From contig JAITLK010000001.1 of NCBI GenBank assembly GCA_031277945.1, positions 248,001-312,000 on the forward strand: a stretch of 64,000 bases of DNA. Reading direction: 5' to 3'. Each line of letters starts with the position of its first letter. The stretch's first letter is position 1. The DNA comes from Microbacterium sp. GTDB lineage: Bacteria > Actinomycetota > Actinomycetes > Actinomycetales > Microbacteriaceae. Below the pieces are notes generated by a model. It saw only the letters and a program-made list of their open reading frames with translations. It ran no database searches and was not told the DNA's origin. Below, piece by piece: positions 8,575 to 18,226 of this stretch. The position numbers and the translations under genes are program-made.

Positions 8575-10790
8575 CGACCCCATCCGATTCCCTCCTGCCA
8601 CTCGAAAGCCGCGCCGCTCTCGTCAGCGGCGCGACCACGTGGACCACCGGTGAAGCTCCCGGGCTTCGCTCGCTGCACCTCGCTGACGGACCGCACGGCA
8701 TCCGAAGCCAGGGAGCCGAGGGCGATTCTCTCGGCATCGGCAACAGCCGGCCTGCGGTCTGTTTTCCACCGGCTGTCGGCCTGGGCGCCACCTGGAATCC
8801 CGCCCTCGTGCGCCGCGTCGGCGAAGCCCTCGGGGATGAGGCGGCCGGTCTCGGAGTGGACGTGATCCTGGGCCCCGGGCTGAACATCAAGCGCTCACCG
8901 CTGGGCGGGCGCAACTTCGAGTACCTGTCCGAAGATCCGCATGTGTCCGGAGTGTTGGCGGCCGAGCTGGTACGCGGAATCCAGTCGCGGGGCGTAGCGG
9001 CTACGCCCAAGCACTTCGCGGTGAACAACCAGGAGACGGATCGTATGCGCGTCAGTGCGACGGTGTCCGAGCGAGCGCTGCGGGAGATCTACCTGCCGGC
9101 GTTCGAGCACGTCGTGCGGGAGGCGAGACCGTGGGCGCTGATGTCGGCGTACAACCGGATCAACGGCGTTTTCGCGAGCGAGCACGCGTGGCTCCTCACC
9201 GACCTCCTCCGCGGGGAGTGGGGTTTCGACGGGCTGGTGATGAGCGACTGGGGAGCCGTGGATGACCCTGCCGCAGCACTCGCGGCGGGTCTGGACCTCG
9301 AGATGCCGCCCTCGGGGCGCACGGATCGCGTGCTGGCCGCCCTGGGCGCGGGCGCGCTGTCGGAGGCCGCGCTCGACGCGGCGGTGGGCCGGCTGCACAC
9401 ACTCGCCGAAAGAACCGCGGCGCCGCGCGGCCGACGAGATGCCGCCGAGGCCGAGGAGGTGGCGCTGCTGGCCGCGCGCGAGGCCGTCACGCTGCTCCAC
9501 AACGACGGCGCCCTTCCTCTCGCGCCGACATCCCGACTTCTGGTGGTCGGTGAGTTCGCACGGACCCCGCGCTTCCAGGGCGGCGGGTCGTCGCGCGTGA
9601 ACCCCACTCGCGTGATGTCGGCGCTGGACGCTCTGCGCGACCTGCACGACGGCGCCGTGGGGTTCGAAGCCGGGTTCACGTTGCGCGGCGACGCGGACTA
9701 TTCGCTCGCGGACGCAGCGGTCTCCCGAGCCGGCGAGAGCGATGTCGTCGTACTCTTCCTCGGCCTCGCCGACCACGCGGAATCGGAGGGCTTCGATCGC
9801 ACCTCGCTCGCGCTGCCGAGCGAGCAGATCGACCTCCTCCACCGCCTGTCCGGCACGGGACGCCCGCTCGTCGTCGTGCTGTCCAACGGCGGCGTGGTCG
9901 AGGTCCCGTGGCGCGACGCCGCCAATGCGCTGGTGGAAGGCTGGCTGCTCGGACAGGCGGGAGGCCGCGCCCTGGCGGAGGTCCTCACGGGCGCCACCAA
10001 CCCGTCCGGCCGGCTCGCCGAGACCATACCGGTACGGCTTGAGGACACGCCGAGCTACGCGACGTTCCCCGGTCGCGACGGCGAGGTGATCTACGGCGAG
10101 GACATCTATGTGGGCTACCGCTCGTACGACACGTTCGGGCGCGAGGTGGCGTACCCCTTCGGCCACGGCCTGTCCTACACCACGTTCGCCTACGAGGAGG
10201 CTGCGGTGTCATCGACCGGCGCGAATGCGTGGCGCGTCCGGGTGACGGTGCGAAACACGGGCGATCGCGCAGGGTCGGAGGTCGTCCAGCTGTATGTCGC
10301 TGCGCCGGTCACCACGCCGGGCCCCGTGACGCGGCCGGCGCACGAGCTCCGGGGTTTCGCCAAGATCCTGCTGGCGCCCGGGGAGACCGGCGCGGTCACG
10401 ATCGACATCGGGCCGCGCGATCTGGCGTTCTGGAACGCGCGGGCGAGCCGCTGGCAGATCGATCCGGGCACCTACGTGCTGGAGGTCGGCGCCTCCTCCC
10501 ACGACATCCGACTCCGCATGGACGTACGCTCCCCCGGCGACGGCGTGGTGGACCCTCTTCGGCTGGACTCGACACTCGGCGAATGGGCGCAGCACCCCGT
10601 CACGGCGCCGATGGTGCGCGCCATGCGGGAGGGTCTTCCCGCCGACCTGCAGGACACCGCTCCGGAGCTGGCCGCCATGGCACAGGCCACACCGGTCATG
10701 AAGCTCACCACCTGGGGGCTCGGGGTGACGGAGGACATGGTGCGCGATGTGGTGGCGCGGACGATTCCAGCTCCCAGCGCCGGAGACTGA
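8571..10790 (+). CDS. GH3 family beta-glucosidase
   Basis: A 739-residue family 3 glycoside hydrolase with the usual three parts: N-terminal barrel (~1-290), C-terminal alpha/beta sandwich (~350-550) and a fibronectin-III-like domain (~590-670, HELRGFAKILLAPGET). The nucleophile is Asp226 in GLVMSDWGA. KHFAVNNQE and the GHGLSYTTF region before the Fn3-like domain are also standard. The start is the GTG overlapping the TetR stop (GTGA), with AAGGAG upstream at 8559-8564. There is no signal peptide, so it is probably cytoplasmic and completes breakdown of sugars delivered by the divergent importer. Confidence 0.93.
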   Translation: MTTPSDSLLPLESRAALVSGATTWTTGEAPGLRSLHLADGPHGIRSQGAEGDSLGIGNSRPAVCFPPAVGLGATWNPALVRRVGEALGDEAAGLGVDVILGPGLNIKRSPLGGRNFEYLSEDPHVSGVLAAELVRGIQSRGVAATPKHFAVNNQETDRMRVSATVSERALREIYLPAFEHVVREARPWALMSAYNRINGVFASEHAWLLTDLLRGEWGFDGLVMSDWGAVDDPAAALAAGLDLEMPPSGRTDRVLAALGAGALSEAALDAAVGRLHTLAERTAAPRGRRDAAEAEEVALLAAREAVTLLHNDGALPLAPTSRLLVVGEFARTPRFQGGGSSRVNPTRVMSALDALRDLHDGAVGFEAGFTLRGDADYSLADAAVSRAGESDVVVLFLGLADHAESEGFDRTSLALPSEQIDLLHRLSGTGRPLVVVLSNGGVVEVPWRDAANALVEGWLLGQAGGRALAEVLTGATNPSGRLAETIPVRLEDTPSYATFPGRDGEVIYGEDIYVGYRSYDTFGREVAYPFGHGLSYTTFAYEEAAVSSTGANAWRVRVTVRNTGDRAGSEVVQLYVAAPVTTPGPVTRPAHELRGFAKILLAPGETGAVTIDIGPRDLAFWNARASRWQIDPGTYVLEVGASSHDIRLRMDVRSPGDGVVDPLRLDSTLGEWAQHPVTAPMVRAMREGLPADLQDTAPELAAMAQATPVMKLTTWGLGVTEDMVRDVVARTIPAPSAGD

Positions 10791-10844
10791 CCGCGGGCGC
10801 TCCTTGCCGGGGTGGATGGTGGCGAGCCGAATTGGATACACTAT

Positions 10845-10868
10845 ATTCAGAGAATGGTGAATCTGAAT
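10845..10868. promoter_or_regulatory. Inverted repeat across the hydrolase start codon
   Basis: ATTCAGA (10845-10851) and TCTGAAT (10862-10868) form a 7-bp inverted repeat with a 10-nt spacer that contains the ATG. It overlaps the -10-like TATATT (10842-10847). It is well placed as an operator for the MarR-like regulator at the end of the same operon, which would be autoregulation. No binding data are available. Confidence 0.5.
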
Positions 10869-11687
10869 CGGCGTATCGCACGCCCGTCCGCGGACCTCAG
10901 TTTCGCTGACTCCGGCGCAGGCGGCCCCGCAGTCGTTCTGACCCACGGTGCCGGCGTCGACCATTCGATCTTCGGGTCGCTGGCGGAGTCTCTTGTGCAG
11001 CGGGGCGTTCGCGTGATCCTGTGGGATCTCCGTGGACACGGGCGATCGCCGCTCGACGCCGGCGCAAGGTTCACTGCCAGCGATGCGCTCGAAGATCTCG
11101 GCGCACTGCTGGCGGAGTGCGCCGTGGACAATCCAATACTGATCGGACATTCTCTGGGCGGCAATCTGATCCAGGCATTCGCGGACCGGCACCCGGAGCA
11201 ACCCGGCGGGCTCATCATCCTCGACGCCGCCTGGAACGCCGGCCCGCTGTCCCGGCTCGATCGAACCGCACTCCGGCTCGCTGCACCCGCGCTCTCCCTG
11301 ATTCCGGGGCGGGCCCTTCCTCGTTTGATGGCTCGGGCCTCGGCCGAGTCCGCGGACGCGATCACTCGCACGGAGGCAGTGTTCGCTCGGATGCCCAAAC
11401 GCGGATTCATCGATGTCTGGGTGGCCACGGCGTCGTTCATCGAACCGGATCCTGCACACCGATCCCCCGTGCGAATCGCTCTCGTTCGCGGCGAACGGGA
11501 TCGTACGGGAAACATCGCCACAGCAACGCCACGGTGGGCAGCAACAGAGGCGGTCACCGAGCACGTCATCCGGGGCGCCGGCCACATGGTCACCTGGGAC
11601 GCACCGGAAGAGGTCTCGCGCGTCGTCCTGGAGATTCTCGACGCCTGGGGGGTCCTCCTCCCGCGCTCCGGCGGAGGGGCGCTGTGA
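10854..11687 (+). CDS. Alpha/beta-fold hydrolase
   Basis: A 277-residue esterase/lipase-like enzyme. It has the oxyanion-hole region LTHGAGVDHSIFG, the strand motif LWDLRGHGRS, the nucleophile elbow IGHSLGG and the catalytic His in GAGHMVTWDAPEE. I chose the ATG at 10854 because TATATT ends 6 nt upstream, which fits a leaderless transcript, and the family fold starts just after it. The stop overlaps the GTG of the next regulator gene (GTGA). The substrate is unknown; pairing with a MarR-type regulator suggests detoxification or catabolism of a small ester or lactone. Confidence 0.85.
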   Translation: MVNLNRRIARPSADLSFADSGAGGPAVVLTHGAGVDHSIFGSLAESLVQRGVRVILWDLRGHGRSPLDAGARFTASDALEDLGALLAECAVDNPILIGHSLGGNLIQAFADRHPEQPGGLIILDAAWNAGPLSRLDRTALRLAAPALSLIPGRALPRLMARASAESADAITRTEAVFARMPKRGFIDVWVATASFIEPDPAHRSPVRIALVRGERDRTGNIATATPRWAATEAVTEHVIRGAGHMVTWDAPEEVSRVVLEILDAWGVLLPRSGGGAL

Positions 11688-12121
11688 ACCCGGGCCAGGA
11701 GGCATTCGTGAACGCCATGGGTGACGCGATCGCCGAGTGGCGGCTTCCCCGCGCAACCGGACGGCTCTACGGCTACCTTCTCCTGCGCGGTGAAGCATCG
11801 AGCTCGGACCAGCTCCGTGCTGCTCTCTCGCTCAGCTCCGGAGCCGTGAGCACGGCGATCCGCGACCTCGTCTCCTGGGGGTTGGCGCGCACGATCCCGC
11901 AACCCGGCAGCCGGCGCCTCCTGGTCGAGGCCGCTGGTGGATTCGAACAGCTACTCGCCGCCAGCCATCAGCGCACGCGCACATTCATCCGGACCCTGCA
12001 CGCTGCCGAGGATCTCACGGAGAGCAGCCCCGCAGCGGACCGGCTTCGTGACGTCACCGACCTCTTCACCTCCTACGTGAGCGCCGGGGAACAGGTCCTC
12101 CGCGAACGTCAGCAGCAGTAG
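11684..12121 (+). CDS. MarR/GbsR-like transcriptional regulator
   Basis: A 145-residue winged-helix protein. The N-terminal NAMGDAIAEWRLPRATGRLYGYLLL followed by SSDQLRAALSLSSGAVSTAIRDL resembles the GbsR branch of MarR-like proteins. The GTG start overlaps the hydrolase stop by 4 nt and has a purine-rich GGAGGGG upstream. The helical C-terminus probably dimerises. It most likely controls its own operon through the inverted repeat at 10845-10868, which is inferred. Confidence 0.82.
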   Translation: MNPGQEAFVNAMGDAIAEWRLPRATGRLYGYLLLRGEASSSDQLRAALSLSSGAVSTAIRDLVSWGLARTIPQPGSRRLLVEAAGGFEQLLAASHQRTRTFIRTLHAAEDLTESSPAADRLRDVTDLFTSYVSAGEQVLRERQQQ

Positions 12122-12168
12122 GCGGCATCGTCGGCCCAGCTGGTGCGCACGATGGGTCCCTCAGTCGG

Positions 12169-12951
12169 TCACTCGATGTCGGCGGGTCGGTCGCCAGTAA
12201 GATTCTCGCTCCAGTAGCCGATGACGTGGTGTCGGTCCCGCGGCGACCCGAGGCGCGTTCGGAGGTCTCTGCGTATGGTGCGACTGGTTGACGCTTCGCA
12301 GGCGACCCAGGCATACCACGGCACGCCTGGGTCAGGGAGCTCCGCTACGGACGATGGAAGCGCACTGGGGCCGAGTCCATTGCCAGAGCCCGTCAACCAC
12401 TGGAACTCGACGTCTCCCGCCGAACGGATCTCCTGGATGTCCTCCGGATCCGCCACCTCGCAGATCGCGATCGCGCGAGCTCCTGCGTCCAGCTCCTCGA
12501 GGATCCGCCCGAGGCCGGGAAGCCCGGTGGCGTCGGCGATCAGGAACTGCACCTGCGTGTCCTGAGGCGGTCGGTAATAGGCACCGCCACCATGGAACAC
12601 CCCGATGATGTGGCCCGCTTCGGCGCGTTCCGCCCAGCTGGAGGCGATACCGTCACCGTGCAGGACGAAGTCGATGTCGAAACGGCGCCCCTCGTCGCGA
12701 ACGGCGCGGATCGTGTAATGCCGCCACGGCGGCTCTTCCCCCTCCCATCCGTGTCCGTACTCGGGCAGATTGAACACCGCAATGTCGGCGGCGTCCTCTC
12801 CGGGACGGGGAATGGCGATGTCGACACGCTCATCGCCGCGTCCGTCCGTTTCCCACTGCCAGTCTCCGACGGTGACGAAGGAGATGCGGATCATATGCTT
12901 CGAGAGGCGGGTGACGTGTTCGACGACTGCAGGCGAACAAGGGACGGTCAT
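12169..12951 (-). CDS. Siderophore-interacting protein (FAD ferric-siderophore reductase family)
   Basis: A 260-residue flavoprotein of the ViuB/SIP family, which releases iron by reducing the ferric siderophore in the cytoplasm. The FAD-binding region is seen as RHYTIRAV, a variant of the RxYT motif, and ASSWAERAEAGHIIGV matches the SIP core. The C-terminus with YWSENLTGDRPADIE is not rare in the family. The ATG is preceded by GAGGAGAAATAGT. It starts 1 nt after the stop of the IrtB-like half transporter. In mycobacteria the SIP domain is fused to IrtA; here it is separate but in the same operon. Confidence 0.88.
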   Translation of the reverse strand: MTVPCSPAVVEHVTRLSKHMIRISFVTVGDWQWETDGRGDERVDIAIPRPGEDAADIAVFNLPEYGHGWEGEEPPWRHYTIRAVRDEGRRFDIDFVLHGDGIASSWAERAEAGHIIGVFHGGGAYYRPPQDTQVQFLIADATGLPGLGRILEELDAGARAIAICEVADPEDIQEIRSAGDVEFQWLTGSGNGLGPSALPSSVAELPDPGVPWYAWVACEASTSRTIRRDLRTRLGSPRDRHHVIGYWSENLTGDRPADIE

Positions 12952-12952
12952 A

Positions 12953-14704
12953 CTATTTCTCCTCAGGTGTGGCGGGATGCGAATGAGAGGTCCAGGCGTC
13001 CCAGATCGCGCGAAGACGGCTCGGTCGTCCCAGCAGACCCTGTGGGGCACCGCACTCGACGATCCGGCCGCGTTCGAATACCGCGACGAGGTCGGCATGG
13101 TCGATATGAGAGAGACGATGGGCGACGATCACCGCTGTGCGACCCCGCGTGGCCGCACGAACGGCGACATCGAGAGCATGATCGGCGCCGTCGTGGGCAG
13201 TGGCCTCATCGAGCACGACCACCGGGGGATCCGCGATCAGGACGCGAGCCAGTGCCAGCTGCTGGATCTTCTGCTCGTCGAGGGTGTGATCGGGCAGGGT
13301 GTCAAGCCCGTCGGGCAGCTCGTCGAACCAGCCGGCACCCACAGCGCGCAACGCGCTGCACAGCTCTGGATCGGTGGCACCGGATCGAGCGAGGCGCAGA
13401 TTGTCGCGGAGGGTTCCGGCGAACAGATGAGTCTCCTGTGTGACCAGCAGAACGGCGGATCGGGAATCACCTCGGGTGGCCCCATCAGCCGCAACGCCCC
13501 CGATGCAGACCTCTCCCGCGTCAGGTGCGAGCAGTCCCGCAATGAGTCGTGCGACCGTCGACTTGCCCGACCCGCTCGCTCCGACGAGCACGGCGGTCGT
13601 TCCGGCGGCGATGCCAAGATCGATGTCGGTGAGTGCTGGGCGACCGGATGCGGAGCCCGGGTAATGATACGAGACACCTCGAAGTCGGACACCGGCGTCG
13701 CGGATGGTCGCTGTACGCGGTGAGCGAGGCTCGGCCCTGAGGATGCCGACGATCCGTTCGAGTCCGGCCTGGGCGCGTTGCAGGTCGTCGACACTCGAAA
13801 GCATGGTGCCGATCGGTCCGAACAGCCGGTGGAAGAACAGCGCGGCCGCAGTGACCGCTCCGATCGTCACCCCTGCCGAGTCGACGCGCCAGAACCCCGC
13901 CGTAAGAATCGCCGCGAGACCGACGAACTCCGCCAGATTCAGTGTGCCGTTGAAGGTGTTCCGGGCGCGGGCTGCCTGCCGCTGCGTCTCGACCGCCCCC
14001 AGACTGCGATGAGCGACCAGGCCCGTATGGTCCGTCTGGCTTCCGTGAGCACGGATGGTCTCGGCGCCGGCGACGGCCTCGATGATCGCCTGTCCCCGGT
14101 CGGACTCCTGCCTGCGCACCCGGACGTACAACGGACGCGAGCGACGCAGGAACCGAACGAGCGCGAGGGCTTGCAGCGGCATCGCGACCAGTGCCGCCAG
14201 TGCCATGACGGGATCGATCGCGATCATCCCGATGGCGGTGAGCACGATCGTGAACAGCGCACCGATCAAGCGCGGAAGCACACCTGCGCCCGCCTCGGTG
14301 ACGGCATCGACATCCCCCGTCAGGCGGGAGACGACGTCACTCGACCCCGCCCGCTCGATCATCCCCGCGTCGAGACGCAGAGTGGTGGCCAGTGCCTCCT
14401 CACGCAGCTCGGCCAGCATGCTCTGAAGTATCACCGTGAGGAGGATCCCCCCGCGCCACGTGCAAACTGCAGACAGCGTGCCAGCACAGACGAGCACGGC
14501 CACGGCTACGATGAGCGGCCCGGGTGATGCGCTTTCGATGATGAGATCGACGATCCACCCCAGGACCAGTGGCGTTACCAGGGCCGCTCCGGTTCCCGCT
14601 AGCAGCAACATCACCGCGGCCGCCAGCCTCACCCCGCGGCGGGCAAGGAGTGACCCGAGCGTGCGGAGGGTCTGACGGGTCGATGCGACGGGTAGGCGCG
14701 TCAT
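12953..14704 (-). CDS. ABC half transporter, IrtB-like, with degenerate signature motif
   Basis: A 583-residue exporter-fold half transporter (membrane domain ~20-320, nucleotide-binding domain ~350-580). Walker A (GASGSGKST), Walker B (VVVLDEATAHD) and the H-loop (IVAHRLSHID) are intact. The signature LSGGQ is replaced by LDEQK in LDEQKIQQLALARVL. The ATG shares one base with the stop of the preceding half transporter (TGATG). With that partner and the downstream SIP protein it resembles the mycobacterial IrtAB system, which imports siderophore despite its exporter fold. Siderophore export is the alternative. Confidence 0.88.
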   Translation of the reverse strand: MTRLPVASTRQTLRTLGSLLARRGVRLAAAVMLLLAGTGAALVTPLVLGWIVDLIIESASPGPLIVAVAVLVCAGTLSAVCTWRGGILLTVILQSMLAELREEALATTLRLDAGMIERAGSSDVVSRLTGDVDAVTEAGAGVLPRLIGALFTIVLTAIGMIAIDPVMALAALVAMPLQALALVRFLRRSRPLYVRVRRQESDRGQAIIEAVAGAETIRAHGSQTDHTGLVAHRSLGAVETQRQAARARNTFNGTLNLAEFVGLAAILTAGFWRVDSAGVTIGAVTAAALFFHRLFGPIGTMLSSVDDLQRAQAGLERIVGILRAEPRSPRTATIRDAGVRLRGVSYHYPGSASGRPALTDIDLGIAAGTTAVLVGASGSGKSTVARLIAGLLAPDAGEVCIGGVAADGATRGDSRSAVLLVTQETHLFAGTLRDNLRLARSGATDPELCSALRAVGAGWFDELPDGLDTLPDHTLDEQKIQQLALARVLIADPPVVVLDEATAHDGADHALDVAVRAATRGRTAVIVAHRLSHIDHADLVAVFERGRIVECGAPQGLLGRPSRLRAIWDAWTSHSHPATPEEK

Positions 14705-16368
14705 CAGGTCGCCGCTCGGTCGTTTCGATGACGCACGGACGCAACGGGCGCTCCGGTCAGATCCGCGACGGACTCGCATGCTTCCAGCAGCAGCGGGTCG
14801 GCCGTGACCACGACGATGGTGCGTCCGCTGGTGGCCAGGCCCCGAGCGATGCGCTGTGTGGTGACAGGATCGAGGGCGGTAGCCGGCTCATCCAGGACGA
14901 GGACCTCGGCAGCGGAGTGCAGTGCCCGCGCGAGGACTAGCCGCTGCCGCTGCCCGCCCGACAGCCGGCTGCCCGCCTCACCCACCGGTGCTTGGTCTGA
15001 GCCGATGTGAGCGATCACATCATCCAACGCAGTGACTTTCACCACGGCATCGTCGAGCGACCCGCCACCCAGGCGTGCATTTTGACGGAGAGTGCCCGAG
15101 AACACGAAAGCATCGTGCGGCGGTGCGAGCACACGGGCGCGGTACGCCTCGGGACCCAGCGACGTGACATCGATGCCGCCCAGCGTGAGGTCCCCCGGAG
15201 GAAGGGGAACACGATAGGCGAGCTGGGAGGAGATCGTGCGCGCCTGCGCGGCACTGCGCACACGGATCCCGGTCATGCGGCCCGCACGCGGCTCGACGAT
15301 CGGGCCGTCTGCGGGCGCCCAGCGGAGCCCGGATGGCGCTGCCTCGACAGTACGCGCGCCGCGGGGAAGAGCGTGAGCCTCTGCGATCAGTTCATTCAGA
15401 CGGCGGGCCGATGCACGTTTGTGGGTCCAGTTCGCGCCGAACGTTCCGATGTGCTCCAGCGATCCCTGCAGGAACTGCGCCAACCCGAGCACCGTCACGA
15501 GTTGGCCCGCGGTGATGACCCCCTCCAGTGCCATCCATCCCGCCGCGAGCGCGAGCGCAGCGAGGTAAACGACGGACACGGTCGTGCTGACAGCTTGATA
15601 GGACAACAACGAACGCGACGCACGTACCGCGCTATCGCGTGAGGCAGCACTGGCGCCTCGATAGCGGTCCACGAGCTGGTCTTGCGCGGCGAGACCGTGC
15701 ACGACTCTCAGCCCGCCGATCGCGTCAGTGGCGATCTCGCTCGCGCGGGCCGCCGCCCCCTGCTCCATCAGGCCGAGTCGTTCTATCGGTTTCGCCAAGG
15801 CTGCCATGCACACGAGTACGAGCACGGCCCCGACAAGCACGCCGCATCCGAGTGGCACGGAGATCATCAGCAAAGCGATCACGACGGCCACCAGCGCGGC
15901 CGCTGTCGCTCCCTGCTCTGCGATGCTCCATGCCGTTCCCGCTACTCGATACGTGTCGCTTGAAGCCACGGACAGCAGCTCCCCCGTCGGCCGCCGCCTC
16001 ATCCCGCGAGGATGAAGCACCCGCGCGAGAGCGATCTGGCGCAGCTCATGCTCGCCGTGCCCGTAAACGCGTACCATGCCCAGATTCGCCGACTGGTAGC
16101 TCAACGACAGCACGACGAACACCGCGCCCAGCACACTCAGCCAGAGAAGCAGCGCTCCGACGTCGAGCGGGACGATCGCACGGTCGATGATCACCCCGAG
16201 CAACACCGGTACGCACGCCTCGCTCGCTTGATGCAACATGAAGCCTGCGGTCGCGAACGTCAACCGTCTCCCTCGCCCACTATGCGAGAGGGCGATCCTG
16301 ATCAGCAGGGCCGGTGAATGTGCCCCGAGTCGTGTCGAAGCCTCCGGCTCCGTTCGCTCTGCTCTCAC
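14704..16368 (-). CDS. ABC half transporter, IrtA-like, lacking Walker A
   Basis: A 554-residue exporter-fold half transporter. The membrane domain fills ~30-320. The nucleotide-binding domain keeps a good signature ([15 protein letters not shown]) and Walker B ([13 protein letters not shown]). The P-loop is gone: where GxxGSGKST should be, the sequence reads [10 protein letters not shown]. It cannot bind ATP in the usual way and must depend on its partner at 12953-14704. The start is a GTG overlapping the FecE-like stop by 4 nt. It has no fused SIP domain, unlike mycobacterial IrtA. Confidence 0.88.
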   Translation of the reverse strand: MRAERTEPEASTRLGAHSPALLIRIALSHSGRGRRLTFATAGFMLHQASEACVPVLLGVIIDRAIVPLDVGALLLWLSVLGAVFVVLSLSYQSANLGMVRVYGHGEHELRQIALARVLHPRGMRRRPTGELLSVASSDTYRVAGTAWSIAEQGATAAALVAVVIALLMISVPLGCGVLVGAVLVLVCMAALAKPIERLGLMEQGAAARASEIATDAIGGLRVVHGLAAQDQLVDRYRGASAASRDSAVRASRSLLSYQAVSTTVSVVYLAALALAAGWMALEGVITAGQLVTVLGLAQFLQGSLEHIGTFGANWTHKRASARRLNELIAEAHALPRGARTVEAAPSGLRWAPADGPIVEPRAGRMTGIRVRSAAQARTISSQLAYRVPLPPGDLTLGGIDVTSLGPEAYRARVLAPPHDAFVFSGTLRQNARLGGGSLDDAVVKVTALDDVIAHIGSDQAPVGEAGSRLSGGQRQRLVLARALHSAAEVLVLDEPATALDPVTTQRIARGLATSGRTIVVVTADPLLLEACESVADLTGAPVASVRHRNDRAAT

Positions 16369-17177
16369 GATGTCGCCGCCGAGCCGAGAGGAACGACCAG
16401 AGGGCTGCCGGCGACGGGGTCGTCGATGACGATGCATTCCAACCCGAACACCTCGTGGACGAGGTCAGCGCTGATGATGTCGCGTGGCGCCCCTTCGGCA
16501 ACGATGCGTCCGTCCTTCATCGCAATGATGTGCGTGCCGTAGCGGGCGGCATGATTCAGGTCGTGCAGCACGGCGACGATCGTGCGCCCCGCAGAGTGCA
16601 GGGTGCGGAAGAGCTCGAGGAGTTCGATCTGGTGCGCGATGTCCAAGAACGTCGTCGGCTCGTCCAGGAGCAGCAATTGTGTCTGTTGCGCGAGCACCAT
16701 CGCGACCCAGACCCGCTGGCGCTGGCCACCGGAGAGCTCATCGACAAGGCGTTCCGACAGGTCTGTGGTGTTCGTCGCCGCGAGCGCCGCAGCGACGGCA
16801 TCCTCATCGACGTCGCTCCATTGCCGCAGCAGTGTCTGGTGGGGGAAGCGCCCGCGGGCGACGAGCTCGGCGACGGTGATGCCATCCGGCGCCAGTGCCG
16901 ACTGCGGGAGGAGGCCGAGCCTGCGTGCCAGGTCTTTGCCACGGAATGAGGTCACATCTGTTCCGTCGAGCAGAACCCGCCCCGACTTCGCCGGCAGCAG
17001 TCGCGCCAGCAGCCGCAACAGTGTCGATTTTCCGCAGGCGTTCGGTCCGACGATCACCGTGAAGCTCCGCTCGGGGATGCACACATCGAGTTCGCTCGAG
17101 ATGATCCGGTCGTCGTAGCCGACAGTCGCGCGCTCGGCGCGGAGGCCGTTCACGGGGGTGGTCAACATGTTGTTCAT
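16365..17177 (-). CDS. Siderophore ABC importer ATPase (FecE/FepC-like)
   Basis: ATPase of an iron-chelate importer, ~270 residues. It has Walker A GPNACGKST, signature [15 protein letters not shown], Walker B LLLLDEPTTFLD and the FepC-like tail beginning LHDLNHAARYGTHIIAM. Two starts are possible: the ATG at 17177 makes an ATGA overlap with the permease stop, and the ATG at 17168 has better Shine-Dalgarno spacing (AAAGGG 9 nt away). It follows two FecCD permeases and precedes the IrtAB-like pair, forming one long iron operon. Confidence 0.9.
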   Translation of the reverse strand: MNNMLTTPVNGLRAERATVGYDDRIISSELDVCIPERSFTVIVGPNACGKSTLLRLLARLLPAKSGRVLLDGTDVTSFRGKDLARRLGLLPQSALAPDGITVAELVARGRFPHQTLLRQWSDVDEDAVAAALAATNTTDLSERLVDELSGGQRQRVWVAMVLAQQTQLLLLDEPTTFLDIAHQIELLELFRTLHSAGRTIVAVLHDLNHAARYGTHIIAMKDGRIVAEGAPRDIISADLVHEVFGLECIVIDDPVAGSPLVVPLGSAATS

Positions 17178-18226
17178 CCCTTTCTCGCCTCGCGCATCAA
17201 CAGCCAGACGAAGTAGAAGCCGCCGATGGAGACGGTCATGACCCCGACCGGCAGTGAGGACGGCGCGAACAGACGCTGCGCGAGGACGTCTGCGGTCAGC
17301 AACAGCACCGCACCGACCGCGCCGCTGGCTGCAAGGCTGGGATCGGAGCGCCGGGTGATCCGGCGCGCGATCTGCGGTGCAACGAGCGCGACAAAGGAGA
17401 TCGGCCCGGCCGCCGCCGTGGCCAGTGCCGTCAATCCGACACCGACGAGCATGAGTCCGAGGCGGCTGCGTTCGGTCCGTGTCCCCAGAGCCGAGGCCGC
17501 GTCGTCTCCGAGTTCGAGCTGGCGCAGCGTGGGTGCCAGCGTGAACGATAGCGGTAGGAGGATCGCCGAGATCAGCAGGACCGGAACGAGTTGAGCGTAG
17601 CTGGCCGCGGCGAGGCTTCCGGCTCCCCAGGTGGCCGCGCGCAGCGCGACATCGAGGTCTGCCCGGATGATGAGCAGCGTGTTGATGCCCGCCAGCGCCG
17701 TGGACACGCCGATTCCCACGATGATCAGGCGGAAACCCTGCACCCCGCGCCGGTAGGCGAGCAGATACACGATGAGAGCGGTGATGGCACCGCCGACGAA
17801 GGATCCCGCGGCGGTGAAGACATAGCCTCCACCGGCGACGATGATCGTGATCAGTGCCCCGGTGTACGCGCCGGTGGAGAAACCGATGATGTCGGGCGAG
17901 CCGAGCGCATTGCGCGTCAGCGATTGGAATATCGCCCCGCTCACGGCCAGGCACGCACCGAGCACAAGCGCCAGCAGGACGCGAGGAAGGCGCCAATCCA
18001 GCACCACGACACGGGCGCGCGACGAGCCTGCGCCGAACAGAGTGGCCACGACGTCGCCGAGCGGGATCATCGCATCGCCCCACGCCAACGCGACCATCGC
18101 CACAGCTAGGCTGATCAGCGCCGCCGCCACCGTCACACACGCGGCGCGGTGGTGGATGCGCCAGACGATGGGCCCGCACCGCAGGTTCGTCGCCCGCGAC
18201 CAGGTGCCGCCTCGCGCCCCCCTCAC
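17174..18226 (-). CDS. Siderophore ABC importer permease (FecCD family), second subunit
   Basis: A 350-residue FecCD/BtuC-type permease with about ten hydrophobic segments. Hallmarks are DWRLPRVLLALVLGACLAVSG, SLTRNALGSPDIIGFSTGA and the late motif GPISFVALVAPQIARRI. The GTG start overlaps the upstream permease stop by 4 nt. Its N-terminal ~30 residues are basic and cytoplasmic. It should form the BtuC2-like channel as a heterodimer with the gene at 18223-19257. Confidence 0.92.
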   Translation of the reverse strand: MRGARGGTWSRATNLRCGPIVWRIHHRAACVTVAAALISLAVAMVALAWGDAMIPLGDVVATLFGAGSSRARVVVLDWRLPRVLLALVLGACLAVSGAIFQSLTRNALGSPDIIGFSTGAYTGALITIIVAGGGYVFTAAGSFVGGAITALIVYLLAYRRGVQGFRLIIVGIGVSTALAGINTLLIIRADLDVALRAATWGAGSLAAASYAQLVPVLLISAILLPLSFTLAPTLRQLELGDDAASALGTRTERSRLGLMLVGVGLTALATAAAGPISFVALVAPQIARRITRRSDPSLAASGAVGAVLLLTADVLAQRLFAPSSLPVGVMTVSIGGFYFVWLLMREARKG

